DNA from: Coenobita brevimanus
Taxonomy: Eukaryota > Arthropoda > Malacostraca > Decapoda > Coenobitidae
DNA length: 64,000 nucleotides
Direction: 5' to 3'
NCBI GenBank assembly: GCA_032717465.1
Contig: CM064657.1
Location: 26,511,966-26,575,965, forward strand
Shown here: positions 12,178 to 24,590 of the stretch, one piece after another
Position numbering within the stretch: position 1 is the stretch's first letter
Layout of the letters: the number at the start of each line of letters is the position of its first letter
Made by a program: the position numbers and the translations under genes
The notes under the pieces: generated by a model
Told to the model about the DNA's origin: nothing
The model's input: only the letters and a program-made list of their open reading frames with translations
Databases searched by the model: none

Positions 12178-12901
12178 CAGGTCTCCCTCGTTTTACAATT
12201 GGTATGCGTTCCTAGAATGGCAATCGTAACCCGAAATATCGTAAAGCGAAATTAAGGTTTAATGGGATGAATAGGGGTGCGTTCCTGGACTCGTGTATAA
12301 GGAACCCAAGATCCATACAAGTGATCTAATATGCAATAATAATGATGATGTTTTATGTATTGTAGAGTCAAGCTTGTCTCCCCAGCTTTCTTAACATTGA
12401 CAGCATGCTTTATAACAGTTGATACAGTCGACTGTGCAAGATTCATGGAACGAGCGATGGAGTTTGCCCCCCACCTGCTTCGTGCTGCTTCACAATATTA
12501 AGCTTAGACTCCAGGGTTAAGAAAGTTCTTGCTCTCCTGGGCTTCATATCACCAGCACCAGATGTTGCAGGGCGTTTACAAGACATCACGGTGGTGGCAC
12601 TAGGGGTGCAAAATATGAAGAACAGGAGAAATAGTAATATCATGGGCACTGATGCACACAGATGCACAGAGGTTGTATGCTGAACAAGCACGCGGGTGAG
12701 ACTGGCAAAAGCGCGGGAAACTGTGTGGGTGGGGCAGGTATGCCACGCATCTCTCAGCTGATCTGCCTGTAAGTGCAGGATTTCCACATGCCCAATCGTA
12801 AATGCGAGGGAGCTCAATCGTAAAATGAACACTTGGTACTAAAGAAGGATTGTAAATGTGAAATATCATAAAACGATAAAACGTAAAACGAGGGAGACCT
12901 G
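12178..12901 (-). mobile_element. Tigger-type DNA transposon derivative (copy b, different family)
   Basis: The TIR CAGGTCTCCCTCGTTTTAC at 12178 and its complement ending at 12901 are flanked by TA; the sequence closely follows the usual Tigger terminus. On the minus strand MSCKRPATSGAGDMKPRRAR, then TLESKLNIVKQHEAGG (about 12470-12590) is the start of a CENP-B-type helix-turn-helix. In another frame AQSTVSTVIKHA continues it. At 724 bp it can only be a remnant of a full transposon. Confidence 0.8.
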
Positions 12902-12903
12902 TA

Positions 12904-13276
12904 TAGGTGGTGGCGACCATCATCCACTCACTTGATATAGTGCTGCCTACTTCTTCCTTAGCCTCTATCTTTTTTTTTTCATGCCTGCCCTCCTCTCTTC
13001 CTATTTCTCCCATCCTTCCTGGCACTGCTTATTGCTTTTCATCCTTTACAGGTGGCTTTACACTGAGTGACAAGCCAAATGGTTTCCTGTAAGCCAAGAA
13101 ACCATTTACAATGCTGGGTGGTAACCATATAACCAAACCATACGTGCTCCCTATGTGTCAACCAGTGGGTTGGTGGAGAGTTAGTGCCCCTCACCGTAAA
13201 ACAAATAACTCAGAGTCAGTGGCCACCCCTTGCGGGATTGTGGCGTCTGGCAGTAGATAGATAGACAGACAGATAG
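12904..13276 (+). mobile_element. SINE with V head and RTE-2 tail
   Basis: The head GTGGTGGCGACCATCATCCA continues through CACTGAGTGACAAGCCAAAT and GGTGGTAACCATATAACC, the same head as in W SINEs. The body then has TTGGTGGAGAGTTAGTGCCC, matching the RTE-2 5' UTR, directly joined to GGCCACCCCTTGCGGGATTG and GGCGTCTGGCAGTAGATAGA, the RTE-2 3' end and tail. This looks like a SINE built from the two ends of its LINE partner, with all internal coding sequence missing. Confidence 0.75.
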
Positions 13277-13291
13277 ATATATATGTATATA

Positions 13292-14145
13292 CATAGTTAA
13301 GTTGCCTAAGGGGCGGCTAATTGGTTCTGGACCGCAGCCAGGCCATAGAAAACCGTGCCATACAAATAACTAAACCTATAGGAAAACTGGAATTTGGTTC
13401 TGAATGTTTGCCCAAAGTCCCCATTTTCACCCCAATTTTCCCCATTTTTCCCCACTTTACACACACACACACAATCCAGCAATCAGTCAATGCATGTATT
13501 ACACATAATAATAGGCACAAGAAACGGGAGGGAGATCAGCCTTGTGTCTACTTGGGCAATATCATGCACTGCAGATCAAGCGAAAAAAGCTTGGCGAAGT
13601 AGACACAGATAGGCTGACCGACCAAAACATTAAAGATGACGGAGGCTGCCTGGTCAAGCACTGGTTGAAGATGTTTTTTTGATAGTGTTTGTATGCTCAT
13701 GTGTCAACAGAACTCACATTTAACACATGAATAATCATTCTTAAATACTTGATGATGATGATGGAAGGCATTGTACTCTGTCTTAGCTCAGAGATAGGTG
13801 CTTCATCACAAAACTGTTCATAGCAGTTTTGTGAACAAACCTATAAACTTGTCACAATACCCAAAGAATCTTTAATGTTTCATAACTTAACACAATGCAC
13901 CATCTCATAAGAGAGAAAAAAGTCCACAGTTGGAGCACTTGTAGTATGGAGCTGAAGTGGTCGCAATCTTCTTTGTTTACAAACAGCGGAACACGCAGCC
14001 AGAGGAATTTGCCCGTGCATTTCAAACCCTGCTGTGCCTATGCCATAGGTAGTTTATGTATGTGGTTCATCTTTTTTGGGTGTGGCACCTTGCCGTGTCA
14101 TAGAAAACTGTAGCGCAGAGGTCCACACCATAGGCGACTTGACCG
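13292..14145. mobile_element. Non-autonomous TIR element (unclassified)
   Basis: The left end AGTTAAGTTGCCTAAGG near 13295 and the complement of the right end (CGGTCAAGTCGCCTATGG, ending 14145) form imperfect inverted repeats beside TA-rich flanks. The interior has CA repeats and no coding frame. It could be a diverged pogo-like MITE; a second copy would be needed to fix the boundaries. Confidence 0.5.
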
Positions 14146-14151
14146 TATATA

Positions 14152-15381
14152 CAATAATCCCCATACTATCCGGACGCCCACTTTCTGGGCACCCCACTTA
14201 CCAGACATTGTGGGCCTGGACCTTCGGAACCCAAAAATGGCCAAAAAAAGAAAAAAATCCCCCCCAAATCAAAATTTTTTCCCACCCGTATTTTGAAATT
14301 GCCGCGTGCCGCCAAACAGCTGTTTACACCACAGCCCCTTCACCCCTTCCTTCTTGCCCCCTCCCCCTTCCCCTGTCAGGGTTGCCATTGGGTATTTTTC
14401 ATTACCAAATGTGGGCCAATTTGGTAATGAAAAATTCGTTAGGTAATGAATCAGAATAATGCATTACCAAACAGATTTTTCACATGTATGAGGATACACA
14501 GGATGGAGATAGTGGATTGTTTGCTCTTTCTGATTAATCTGCTAGCCTACATTGCATGAAAATAATCAACATGCTGTTAATTATAAGGAGAGTGATTACA
14601 TGTATTTCCAATTGTATATATAATAAGTAAAGAATAAATGCTAGCTTTACGAATTTGGTAATGAAAAGTTAAACTTGGTAATGAAAATCAAGGAGTTTGG
14701 TAATATGCCCGAGCTGCGATCTGGCAACCCTGCTTCCCCCTCACCAACAGTTACAGCCTAACCACGATCACAAGTAGATGCTTATCACAATGGATGTCGC
14801 ACGTGCTCGTTTTTTGTGAAGAAACAGTGAAGAAACTGCAATACCTCGCCACTAGACCACTCGGGAATTTACAGTGTTGTGCAGCCTTAGAAATTAGAAT
14901 TTAGAGTGCAAAGGATTAACTGTGGAGTGCAAACTGACGGTTGAAACTGGCATGGTGCAATTAACAGAATGTGCAGTGTTAAACAATTATAACTCACAGT
15001 GCAAAGAACTGTAAGTGCAGCACAACACTGGATTACTGTACGTGCTTCAAGAGCATTTTCACCACTGCCAAAGCCTTAGAGAAGGCAACCACAGACGTGC
15101 TGTAAGTACCCTGGCTGAGGTACAGTCACTTCTAATTCCTCATTCTTTGGTTCCTTCTCATTTATTTCATGCTTTATGTTCATTACTGGTGTGAATAGGG
15201 TCTTAAATAGGTTTAAATAGATGCTATACATGTCCGATAGGGAGTTATTTAGGTGGCTTTCAAAGTTAGGCTGGGTTAGGGTCCTTACATACAAGTCCAG
15301 GAGGGCCCACTATCCAGACGGGACCACTTTCCGGACATGCCTTTGGCTCTATTACATCGGATATTAGAGGGATTACTTACA
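14152..15381 (+). mobile_element. Z-family pogo-like non-autonomous element
   Basis: Starts CAATAATCCCCATACTATCC and ends CGGATATTAGAGGGATTACTT, an inverted pair inside TA-rich flanks. It shares its whole body with the copies at 20944, 22523 and 43742, including several GGTAATGAAAA blocks in both orientations near 14390-14720. No transposase frame is present. Confidence 0.75.
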
Positions 15382-15931
15382 CATATATATATATATATAT
15401 CGTTTCATTTTTAAACTCCAACATGCTTGCATGTGTCGGCCTTGGTCACCTAATGGCGGCTCTCCATGCTGCACGATCCATTGCAGCCTCCCTGTTCAGT
15501 CCCTTAACCCTAAGGTCACACTTAATGACCTCGTCCCATGTTTTTCTCAGTCTACCCCTCATAACCCCACCCCCAATATTAACACTTCTCACCTTCCTCA
15601 CCCAATTATCATCCCCCCTCCTCTCCACATGTCCAAACCACCTCAATCTACCTCTCATCATCACACCAATACACTCCAGTTCCATCCTACTTCTCAACTC
15701 TTCCATCGTAAACCCAGCCCCTCAAGGCCTTGGATGCAGGGACGCACTGCACATCCAACTAATCATTGTCATTTCTGTACGTCTGAGCCGGCGAATATCT
15801 TCCTCCTTCACTGCCCAGGTCTCACTACCATACAGCATTACACTCCTAACACATGCTGCATACAAAGACCCCTTAGCATGTAGGGAGAACGCTCTCAATG
15901 TCAGGAGAGGCAAGAGCTCCCTGAACTTCTT

Positions 15932-17623
15932 TCAACTACTTCTCACCCTAGCCACAGAGCTAGCTCCAGCCCCACCTCCAGCACACAACATGTCTCCCAA
16001 ATAACAAAACTCTTCCACACACTCAAGAGATTCAGCAGCAAGTTCAATCCTTTCACGTCTGACAATCTCCACCTGCTCAACCCGGCACGCCGTACGCATA
16101 AAATCAGCATTATCTCGCAGTCTACCTCTGATACCACTACATCTCTTATGCACCCATTTATCACACACACACCCAAAGATGGAATTACTTCCAATGCCCT
16201 TGTGGCAAACTGCACATGGCCACTCTCCCTCGTCTTTGACAGTACCGCCACCAACCCTAGATATCATCACTTTTGTTTTATCTGCATTTACCCTTAAACC
16301 CTTTTGCCCCATACCATCTCTCCACTTCCTAAACCTTTCCTCCGCCTCCCTTTCGTTCTCTGCAATCAACACCAAATCATCAGCATACAACAACTCCCAC
16401 AGGGGTCCGTTTCTAAAGTCACGTGAAAGAGCTTCAAGTACCATGATAAACAACATAGGACTCAAGACTGACCCCTGATGCACACCAACATTCACAGAAA
16501 ACTCATCACTCAAATCTCCATTCACTCTCACCTGGGTGTGAGCACCCACATACATGGCCATAACCACCTTAACCAGCCACTCCTGCCAGCCAAGCTTTCT
16601 CATTGCCCACTTCACCACCTCTCTAGGGACTCTGTCAAAGGCCTTTTCCAAATCAACAAAAACAAATTAAAGATCCCTTCTCCTACCAATATATTTTTCC
16701 TGAAGCTGTCGAACAATGAATATGGCATCAGTGGTCCCCCTACCTGGCATAAACCCAAACTGCATCTCATCAATATTCACTCTTTCTTTAATCATACCTT
16801 CTAAAACTCTCTCCATTACCTTCATTATCTGATCTAAAAGCTTTATACCTCTATAATTTCCTCTTTCCGGGGCATCACCCTTCCCTTTATACACATTTAC
16901 AATTACACTCTTCAGCCAATCATCTGGGGCAACACACTCATAAATAATCCTATTAATCAGGTCAGTGACTAAACTCACCCCTATATCGCCTGAGGCCTTC
17001 AACATTTCGGCAGTCAACCCAGACACACTTGCTGCCTTCCCCACCCTCATCCTGCCTATTGCCTCACTCACAGTAGCAGTATCAATCAAAGGCCAAGGGC
17101 CAGACACTGGATATGCTGGCTCCAAACCTTCCCTGTCCCAGTCAAACTCCTCATTCAACAACCGGTTATACTGCTCTCTCCATGCATCTATAATATCCTC
17201 ACTGTTCACCACTACCCTTCCTTCATCATTCTTCACACACTGCTCACCTATAATATCCCGATTATCCCTCTTCACCTGACCTGCCACCCTAAATATATTT
17301 TTCCTTTCCCCATGATTTAGGTTATCAAGTAATTGTCTCTGTGACCCAGACTTTGCCCTGTATACCTCTCTTCTAGCCCTACGCTTGGCAGCCAAATATT
17401 CCTCTTTGCTACCACCCTTCTTCCATTCCCGGAAAAGCCTTCTTTTCTCCTTAACTGCAGCTTCTAAACCCTCATCCCACCACCAAGTTACTTTGTGTCT
17501 TGGTGGTCCTTTTGTCCAACCACATGCTACATCAGTAACTCTCAAGAAATTGTTCTTGAGGGCTCTGTACTGTTCATTAACGCCTCTGTCTACAGCTCCC
17601 TCTTCAGCCACCACTCTCCTCAA
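15932..17623 (-). pseudogene. RTE-1 reverse transcriptase, split by a stop
   Basis: The upstream frame 16667-17623 carries the linker (HKVTWWWDEGLEAAVKEKRR), the thumb-side motifs (VIVNVYKGKGDAPERGNYRG) and QFGFMPGRGTTDAIFIVRQL. After a stop near 16667 the same protein continues at 15932-16651 with MEKAFDRVPREVVKWAM, GVHQGSVLSPMLF and LLYADDLVLIAEN, the YADD catalytic box. Beyond it CAVCHKGIGSNSIF, then CVCDKWVHKRC, forms a Cys/His finger known from some metazoan RTE elements. C-terminal pieces follow at 15722-15913 and 15446-15706. Confidence 0.85.
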
Positions 17624-17872
17624 CTCGCTATAGAAGGCATCCCTTACTACTTGGTTTTTCAGCTTCCATATTTTCCTCCTAGGTACAGTACATAAGTCCT
17701 CTTTTTCATCACTTGTTCTTTAAGCACCACATCACAAATCAATAGTTTGTGCTGCTGCACACTCTCCTCACTTCCTGTAACTTTAACATCCCTCACTAAC
17801 CTCCTATCGGCCCTCCTAACCAGAAAATAATCTATCTGACTGCTATTTCCCCCAGACTAATACGTAATTAAC

Positions 17873-18511
17873 CTACTGTCTCTTCCTAAAATATATGTTG
17901 CACACAATCATGTCCGTTGCCTCCCCAAACTCGAGTATCCTTTCCCCTTCTGCATTCCTTAAACCATACGCACATCCCCCATGCACTCCTTCATAACCTT
18001 GTGCTGCTTCACCTACATGACCATTTAAGGCCCCTCCCAAAATCACTATCTCATCATCCCGCATACCACCCACTAAACGTATTAAATCATCCCAAAATCT
18101 ATCTTTCTCTGATTCATCCAATCCTGCCTGTGGAGCATATGCTGATATAATCGCAGCTATCTTTCTTCCCAACAGAATTTTCACTACCAATATCCTATCG
18201 CTTACTTTCAAAACATTCATAACATATTCCACCCATTTCTCCGCAACCATCACACCAACTCCTCCATATCCGTCCGTCCCCCCCTGCCAAAACAACTTAC
18301 AGCAACAGTCCTTCCCAACAATCTTTCTGGTTGATCCACCCCTGTACCAGACTTCCTGCAAACACGCCACATCCACCCACCTCCTACTGAATGCCTCAGC
18401 GACTTCTCCCGCTCTTCCCCTCAAACTTCCCACATTCCATGAACCCACCCTCATCCCCATGGGTGATTTATTGTCCTCAGGCTTGCTTTGAAACTTATTT
18501 TGTTTTGTCAT
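17873..18511 (-). pseudogene. RTE-1 endonuclease segment, catalytic Asp lost
   Basis: A 212-residue frame. Motifs in order: GSWNVGSLRGR (about residues 23-33), ACLQEVWYRGG (49-59), GYGGVGVMVAEKWV, IISAYAPQAG and then ILGGALNGHVG (158-168), where family members have an Asp at the Ala position. LINE endonucleases nick the target DNA to prime reverse transcription; loss of that Asp should abolish activity. The frame stops after NIYFRKRQ, before the last endonuclease motif. Confidence 0.85.
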
Positions 18512-18910
18512 CTTCAGTATTAATAAAGGGGGACAGACACAGCACAGGTCCCACCCACTGCACAGTCCCAGGTCCAGGCAATGGATCTGGGACCCCTAGC
18601 CCACCAGCTTACCAGTGGCTGTGGTAGTGGCCTCGGGCCACCCTGCCAGGACAGCTGCAGGGACACCCTCCAAGCGCGTCTTGGCACTGCAACTATCCCG
18701 CCATTATACACCCACTGATAGGGCAGCCTCCTGGGGCGCTACTCCCAGGTTCGGGCCCCTCTCTATTGAGCGGAAGTGGCAGCCTGGGAACCGCAATGCC
18801 CTGTACCCTCTAGCACAGGCCCGAGCCCCATCTCGCCCTGGACCCACGATCTATGCTGGTGGAACCCCCGCCACGCCTGTATATGTATATGTGTATATAT
18901 ATATACAGTA

Positions 18911-19779
18911 TATCTATCTATCTATCTATAGCCCGACGCCATAATCCCGCAAAGGGTGGCCACAGACAAAACGCCTCCAAATCGCTCTATCACCCACCAT
19001 TTGACTACCCTCCCCCCAGCTCACCCCCCCCTCCCTCATATACCTCTCAACTCCATCCCTCCACCTCATCCTCGGTCTACCTGTCCCTCTCCCTCCCTCC
19101 ACCTCACCTACATACACCCTCTTAGTCAGTCTTTCATTCTCCATTCTCTTCACATGTCCAAACCACCTCAGTGTATTTCTCCTAATCTTCTCAACCACAT
19201 CCACATCCACCCCACAGCATTCCTTCACTTCTTCATTCGTCAACCTGTCCCTCCATGTCACTCCACATACTCCTCTCAAGTAACTCATTTCCACTGCTCT
19301 CACTCCTGACTTGTTCCCCTCTTGCAAGGTCCATGCCTCGCTTCCATACATCACGGTAGGGATCACAATACTATCATGCAGTGAATTCTTAACTTCCATA
19401 CTCACCTCCCTATTTCTCATCACTGCTTTCAGTGTACCAACAACCTTTCTTCCCTGCTGTACCCTTTCATGCACTTCATCCCCCAAAGTTCCATCCTTAC
19501 TCATCACACTACCCAAGTACTTGAATGCACTCAACCTCACTGCACACTCTGTGACTTCATTCCTCTCAAACACCATAACTTTACTTTTGTTTACATTAAC
19601 TTTCAGATTCCTCCTCCTACACACTGTCCCAAATTCATTCACCAAACCTTGGAACTCCCATTCATCTTCACTCAACAGTACTGTATCATCAGCAAACAGC
19701 AACACTGGAAGCTTCCAAATCTCACCCTCATTCATTATAGCCACCCCCACATCCACTGCCCTACCCTGCACCTCCTTTA
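18911..19779 (-). mobile_element. RTE-2 LINE, 3' quarter, divergent subfamily
   Basis: An uninterrupted 281-residue frame (18926-19771) starts in the reverse transcriptase and contains [44 protein letters not shown] and LRWFGHVKRMENERL. The last codons run straight into the tail: the stop TAG is the first unit of the TAGA array. The 5' truncation lies against the TA run that also borders the Tigger element at 19827. Confidence 0.85.
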
Positions 19780-19787
19780 CATATACA

Positions 19788-19826
<39 letters not shown>

Positions 19827-19829
<3 letters not shown>

Positions 19830-20877
19830 TACCCTCGCGTCCAACACGTGTTAATCCAGCACGATTCGTGTCCAGCACAGAGAGCAATAATTAGTAAGAT
19901 TTAATTCGGTTTAATTACTGTAACACGGATGCATTAGCATAACACGGACGGAGCTCTGAAAAGTGGGCGAAATCCGCAGAGTTCGCCTCTAGCACGATCA
20001 CCCCTGGTCCAACGCGGTCATACTGGACGTTCCCGTGATGCTGACAGCCAATAAAAACTTCCGATCAAGTAGCCTCCCCCGCCCACTGTCGTGAGGTGAT
20101 CGTGATGTCGCCCAATAAAAAACGCTTCTGCTCTCACGTGATGTTTTGTTTAAATTTCTCCCGCAACAACGCCACTCAGTCGCATAATTCGCATTGGAAG
20201 GTGCTTTTTTCTTGCTGCATTTTCTGCCCTTGTTACTGCATTTTACCCTGCTCACGATGCCTAGGAAGCCTTCTGAGAACCCCAAGAAGCGGCGGCACCC
20301 CCCTCAGGCCACCAAGCTAGAAAGCATCGAGAAGAAGAAAGGGGAGAGGAAAGTGGACATTGCCAAGGCCTACGACATGAATGAAGCCAACGTGAGGACC
20401 ATAACAAAAAACCAAGACAAGATCCTGGCAGCAGTGAAGGCTTGCAGAGTGCTAGGACAGGCAGAAGCAGGACCTTCCATGGCTGTGGACGAAGATAGTG
20501 ATTCTGAGTGTGATTTCAAAGGATTTATGAGGGAGGTTGAGGAGGAGCAGCAGCCATTACCCGCTAGTGACGACAGCAGCCATCCTCCGGGGACCCAGCA
20601 GGACTACCTACAGCTTTGGATACCACCTTCCATTCCCAGCAAGCCCACCAACACTATCCTAAAAGGTTAGTTATCATCCATAGTACAGTACCATTTATTA
20701 TAATTACAGCAGTACCAATATATGTATAGGTATATGGTAGGTATTTAGGGTGACTTTTCCTAGGGTTGCTGACATAATTCATTTTTCCCCATGAGCTCTG
20801 TTGTTTGTCCAACACATTTTTGGTCCAACATGGAACCCATGCACGACAATATTACCGTGTTGGACGCGAGGGTACTG
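19827..20877 (+). mobile_element. Tigger/pogo-type DNA transposon derivative (copy c)
   Basis: Same TIR family as the copy at 5130-6599 (CAGTACCCTCGCGTCCAACA at the left, its complement ending at 20877), with TA on each side inside long TA arrays. It is about 420 bp shorter than copy a because interior transposase sequence between the helix-turn-helix and the acidic block is missing. Confidence 0.82.
20257..20670 (+). pseudogene. Tigger transposase N-terminal fragment (CENP-B type HTH)
   Basis: A 137-residue frame beginning MPRKPSENPKKRRH; residues 20-60 (ATKLESIEKKKGERKVDIAK, then YDMNEANVRTITKNQDKI) are a psq/CENP-B helix-turn-helix that in full transposons binds the TIR. An acidic Ser/Asp/Glu stretch follows, then a Pro-rich end stopping at 20670. 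The second DNA-binding domain and the DDE domain are absent. The frame is intact, so a short DNA-binding peptide is conceivable, but I treat it as a deletion remnant. Confidence 0.75.
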
Positions 20878-20941
<64 letters not shown>

Positions 20942-20943
20942 TA

Positions 20944-22464
20944 CAGTAATCTCTCAATATCCGACGTAATAGAGCCAAAGGCATGTCCGGATAGTGATCC
21001 TCTCTGGATATTGGGCTCCAGCCTCCTGGACTTGTACTTATGGATCCTAACTCAGAAAAACACCTATACAACTCCCTCTGGACATGCATTGCACCTATTT
21101 AAGACCCAAATCACACCAATAAGGGACATAAAAGACTGAAATAAATGCAAAAGAACCATAAAATGAGGTTTGAGAGGTGAGTTTATAAAATATTAAACAT
21201 TCTGGGTACTTACAAGTCCTGGCTCCTGGACTGGTTTGAACCTCCAATTTGCAGTCCACAGTTAATCCTCTGCACTCTAAATTCTAATTTCTTAACACTG
21301 CACAACACTGTAAATTCCCGTGTGTTCTAGTGGCAAGGTATTGCAGTTTATTCACTGTTTATTCACAAAAAAACAAGCACCTGTGGCTTGCACTGCTATA
21401 AGCATCTGCTCTTGATCTGAGTTTGGCTGTGACTACTGATGATGACGGGGTAACAGAGCTGTCAGATCGCAACGGCCACATTACCAATCTCCTCAACTTT
21501 CATAACCAAATTTAACTTTTCATTACGAAATTTAACTTTTCATTACCAAATTCATAAAGCTAGCATTTATTCTTCACTAATTATGTTTACAAGTGGAAAT
21601 ACATGTAATCACTCTCCTTATAATTAACACTATCTATCTATCTATTGCCAGACGCCTCAATCCCGTTTGGGGTGGCCACAAACAAATCGCCTCCAAGTCG
21701 CCCTGTCCCCCGCCATTTCACTCCCCTGCTCCCAGCTCACACCCCCCTCTCTCATATACCTCTCCACCCCATCCCTCCATCTCATCCTCGGCCTCCCCCT
21801 CCCTCTTTCCCCCTCCACCTCACTCACATACACTCTCTTCGTCAATCTTTCACCCTCCATCCTCTCCACATGGCCAAACCACCTCAGTGTGTTCCTCATA
21901 ACGGTTCCTATCACATCCACATCAACACCACAACGCTCCTTTACATCCTCATTCGTCAGCCTGTCTCTCCATGTGACTCCACAGGCTCCTCTTAAATAAC
22001 TCATTTCCACTGCTCTCACTCTTGACTTGTGTCCTTCCAACACCATGTTGATTATTTTCAAGCTTTGTAGGCTAGCAGATTAATCAGAGAGAGCAAACAA
22101 TCCACCATCTCCATCCTGTGTATCCTCATACATGTCAAAAATCCATTTGGTAATGCATTATTCTGTTTCACTATCAAATGAATTTTTCATTACCAAATTG
22201 GCCCACACTTGGTAATGAAAAATACCAAATGGCAACCCTGACAGGGGAGGGGGGAGGGGGAGGAAGGAAGGGGTGAAGGGATCATGGTGTAACAGCTGTT
22301 CGGCGCCACGCGGCAATTTCAAATTACGGGAGGGAAAAAAAGTCAGATTTTTTCGAATTTTTTGCGGTTTTTGGCCCATTTTGGGATTATTGGATCCCTG
22401 GATGATTATGTCCGGTTAGTGGGGATGTTCGGATATTGAGCGTTCGGATATTAGAGGGATTACT
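20944..22464 (-). mobile_element. Z-family pogo-like element carrying an RTE-2 fragment
   Basis: Begins CAGTAATCTCTCAATATCCG at 20944 and ends CGGATATTAGAGGGATTACT at 22464, an inverted pair flanked by TA arrays. It is opposite in orientation to the copies at 14152 and 22523. It is interrupted by an RTE-2 3' fragment at 21631-22042. Confidence 0.78.
21631..22042 (-). mobile_element. RTE-2 LINE 3' fragment nested in Z
   Basis: About 410 bp of the 3' end ([20 protein letters not shown] to CGHPKRD) with the TCTA-sense tail at left. AACAC occurs at both junctions (21626-21630 and 22039-22043), consistent with a short target-site duplication, though it overlaps the LINE end by microhomology. Compared with the copy at 43742, the Z sequence resumes at CATGTTGATTATT. 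Confidence 0.8.
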
Positions 22465-22490
22465 ATATATATAAATATATATACACACAT

Positions 22491-22523
<33 letters not shown>

Positions 22524-23718
22524 AGTAATCCCTGTACTTTCCGAACGCCCACTTTTCGGACACCTCACTTACCGGACATCGCGGGCCTGGACCTTCGGAA
22601 CCCAAAAATGGCCAAAAAATGAAAAAAAATCCCAAATAAATCCTAATTTTTTCCCACCCGTAATTTGAAATTGCCGCGTGGCACCGAACAGCTGTTTCAC
22701 CATGGACCCTTCATCCCTTCCTTCCTCCCCCTTCCCCCTCCCCTGTCAGGGTTGCAATTGGGTATTTTTCATTACCAAATGTAGGCCAATTTGGTAATGA
22801 AAAATTCATTTAGTAATGAATCAGAACAATGCATTACCAAACGGATTTTTCACATGTATGATGACACACAGGATGGAGATGGTGGATTGTTTGCTCTCTC
22901 TGATTAATCTGCTAGCCTACATAGTGTGAAAATAATCAACATGCTGTTAATTATAAGGAGATAGATTACATTTATTTACACTTGTATATATAATTAGTGA
23001 AGAATAAATGCTTCCTTTAAGAATCTGGTAATGAAAATTGAGGAGTTTGGTAATGTGGCGGAGTTCAGATCTGGCAACCCTGTTCCTAGTTACTGCCTAA
23101 CCTTCGTTCAGGGAAGACATCCATCGTAATCGATGCTGCACATGCTCGTTTTTTGTGAATAAACAGTGAATAAACCGCAGTGCCATGCCACTGGACCACA
23201 TGGGAATTTACAGTGTTGTGCAGTTATGAAATTAGAATTCAGAGTGCAAAGGATTAACTGTGGAGTGAGTGTGGAGTGCAAAGTGGTGGTTGGAATGGCA
23301 GTTGAAACTGGTGTGGTTCAGTTAAGAAGAATGTGCAGTGTTAAACAATTATAACTCACAGTGCAAAGAATTAAGTGTAGCACAACACTGGATTATTGTA
23401 TGTGCTTGAAAAGCATTTTCACAACTACCAGAGCCTTAGTTAGAGGAGGCAGTCACAGATGTGCTGTAAGTACAGTACAGTACCCTGTATGCTGCTAGGC
23501 CTAAATATTTTCCATACTCACTTCTAATTCCTCATTCTCTGGTTCCTTTACATTTATTTCATGTTTTATGTCCATTATTGGTGTGAATAAGGTCTTAAAT
23601 AGGTTTAAATAAGTACTATGCATGTAAGGTAGGGAGTAGTAGTAGTAGTAGTGTCACAGTAAAGGACTATCTATTATGATTTGTAAATATAATATGGACT
23701 CATAACAGTAGTTGTTCC

Positions 23719-24421
23719 CTAGGCAGTCTGGCCGAACAGCTCTGAGTCCCTTAGGAAGGCCATGGCCAAGACCGGGCTTTCCCACAGAGCTCTCAAAGAG
23801 TGTATGTTGTGTTGTTGGCATAGGTGATTGTGTGCAATGCAGTCTTCCATAATGTGCTTAATAGTATGGGGTACTGTATTGCATCCTGGACAGGCATCAG
23901 CGACGGAGTCATCCAGCCTCTTCTGGTAGCTTAAGAGGACTGGGTGGTGCCCACATCTCAGCCTGGCCAGGTGGACCCTGTCCTCACAAGGAAGATAGGA
24001 TTCAGAAGGGTGGATGTCAGGAGGCCGTGCATGCAGCTGTGTGTTGTCTTTAAGTGACTGAATGGAGTGGCGAGTGATCTGAGTGTGGATATGCTTCTGG
24101 AAGCTGGTCTGAGGTGAGTGAGGGGGGAGAGATAACAGTATTTGTGTACGATATCGTGTGCTGGGTGTTGTTTTTATGTTCCTTGGTGTGGGTGGATGTG
24201 CTGCCATGTACTGTAGTGGATGTTGTGGGTTTGTGGAGGCTGCAGCAAGAAACTGAGTGCTTCTCATGTCTAGGTGATCCTTGACTTTGAGGACTTTGGT
24301 TTCTTGATGTAGGTGGTCTGTGAGTGTAGTAGCTGTGCAGCCTGTGATTATTTTTAGGGCCTTGTTCTGTATGGTCTGTAGAGTGTTTTGGTGAGGTTAG
24401 AAGCCCAAGCAGGGCTTGCAT
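23719..24421 (-). pseudogene. R1/I-like LINE ORF2 C-terminus with CCHC motif
   Basis: Two overlapping frames (24050-24421 and 23719-24267) carry one protein with a frameshift between. The first reads QALLGLLTSPKHSTDHTEQG; the second MRSTQFLAAASTNPQHPLQY, then CEDRVHLARLRCGHHPVLLS and CPGCNTVPHTIKHIMEDC. The Cys-Cys-His-Cys arrangement at the very end is the C-terminal finger of R1/I-type LINEs. The stop at 23719 follows LFGQTA. Confidence 0.75.
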
Positions 24422-24590
24422 AATTCATCACTGAATGTATGTATTGTTTGTATACTGTGGTGGTGGTTTCTTTGTTGTGTCCGAATGTTGTATGGGCAAG
24501 TGACGTCACGGCACTGAGTCTTGGTGTTATTTTATTTTTAATGTTTGTGATGTGTTGTGGATGAAAGGATGCGAAGATGTGTAATGGATC

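Larger units (their letters stand above)
15401..18876 (-). mobile_element. RTE-1: near full-length RTE-type LINE
   Basis: About 3.5 kb. On the minus strand it has a GC-rich 5' UTR (18512-18876), an endonuclease, a reverse transcriptase, an unusual Cys/His finger, a C-terminal region and a short 3' UTR of about 45 bp ending GCATGTTGGAGTTTAAAAAT before a TA run. The same 3' end recurs at 57109-57183. Several frameshifts and one stop inactivate it. Confidence 0.85.

Noticed and set aside
13456..13472. CA repeat as a CRISPR-like or regulatory array
   Set aside because: An ordinary short microsatellite; no spacer structure anywhere in the window.
22523..23637. Two independent Z elements at 22523-23637 and 30006-30151
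   Set aside because: Comparison with the uninterrupted copy at 14152 and the shared duplication show they are halves of one element.
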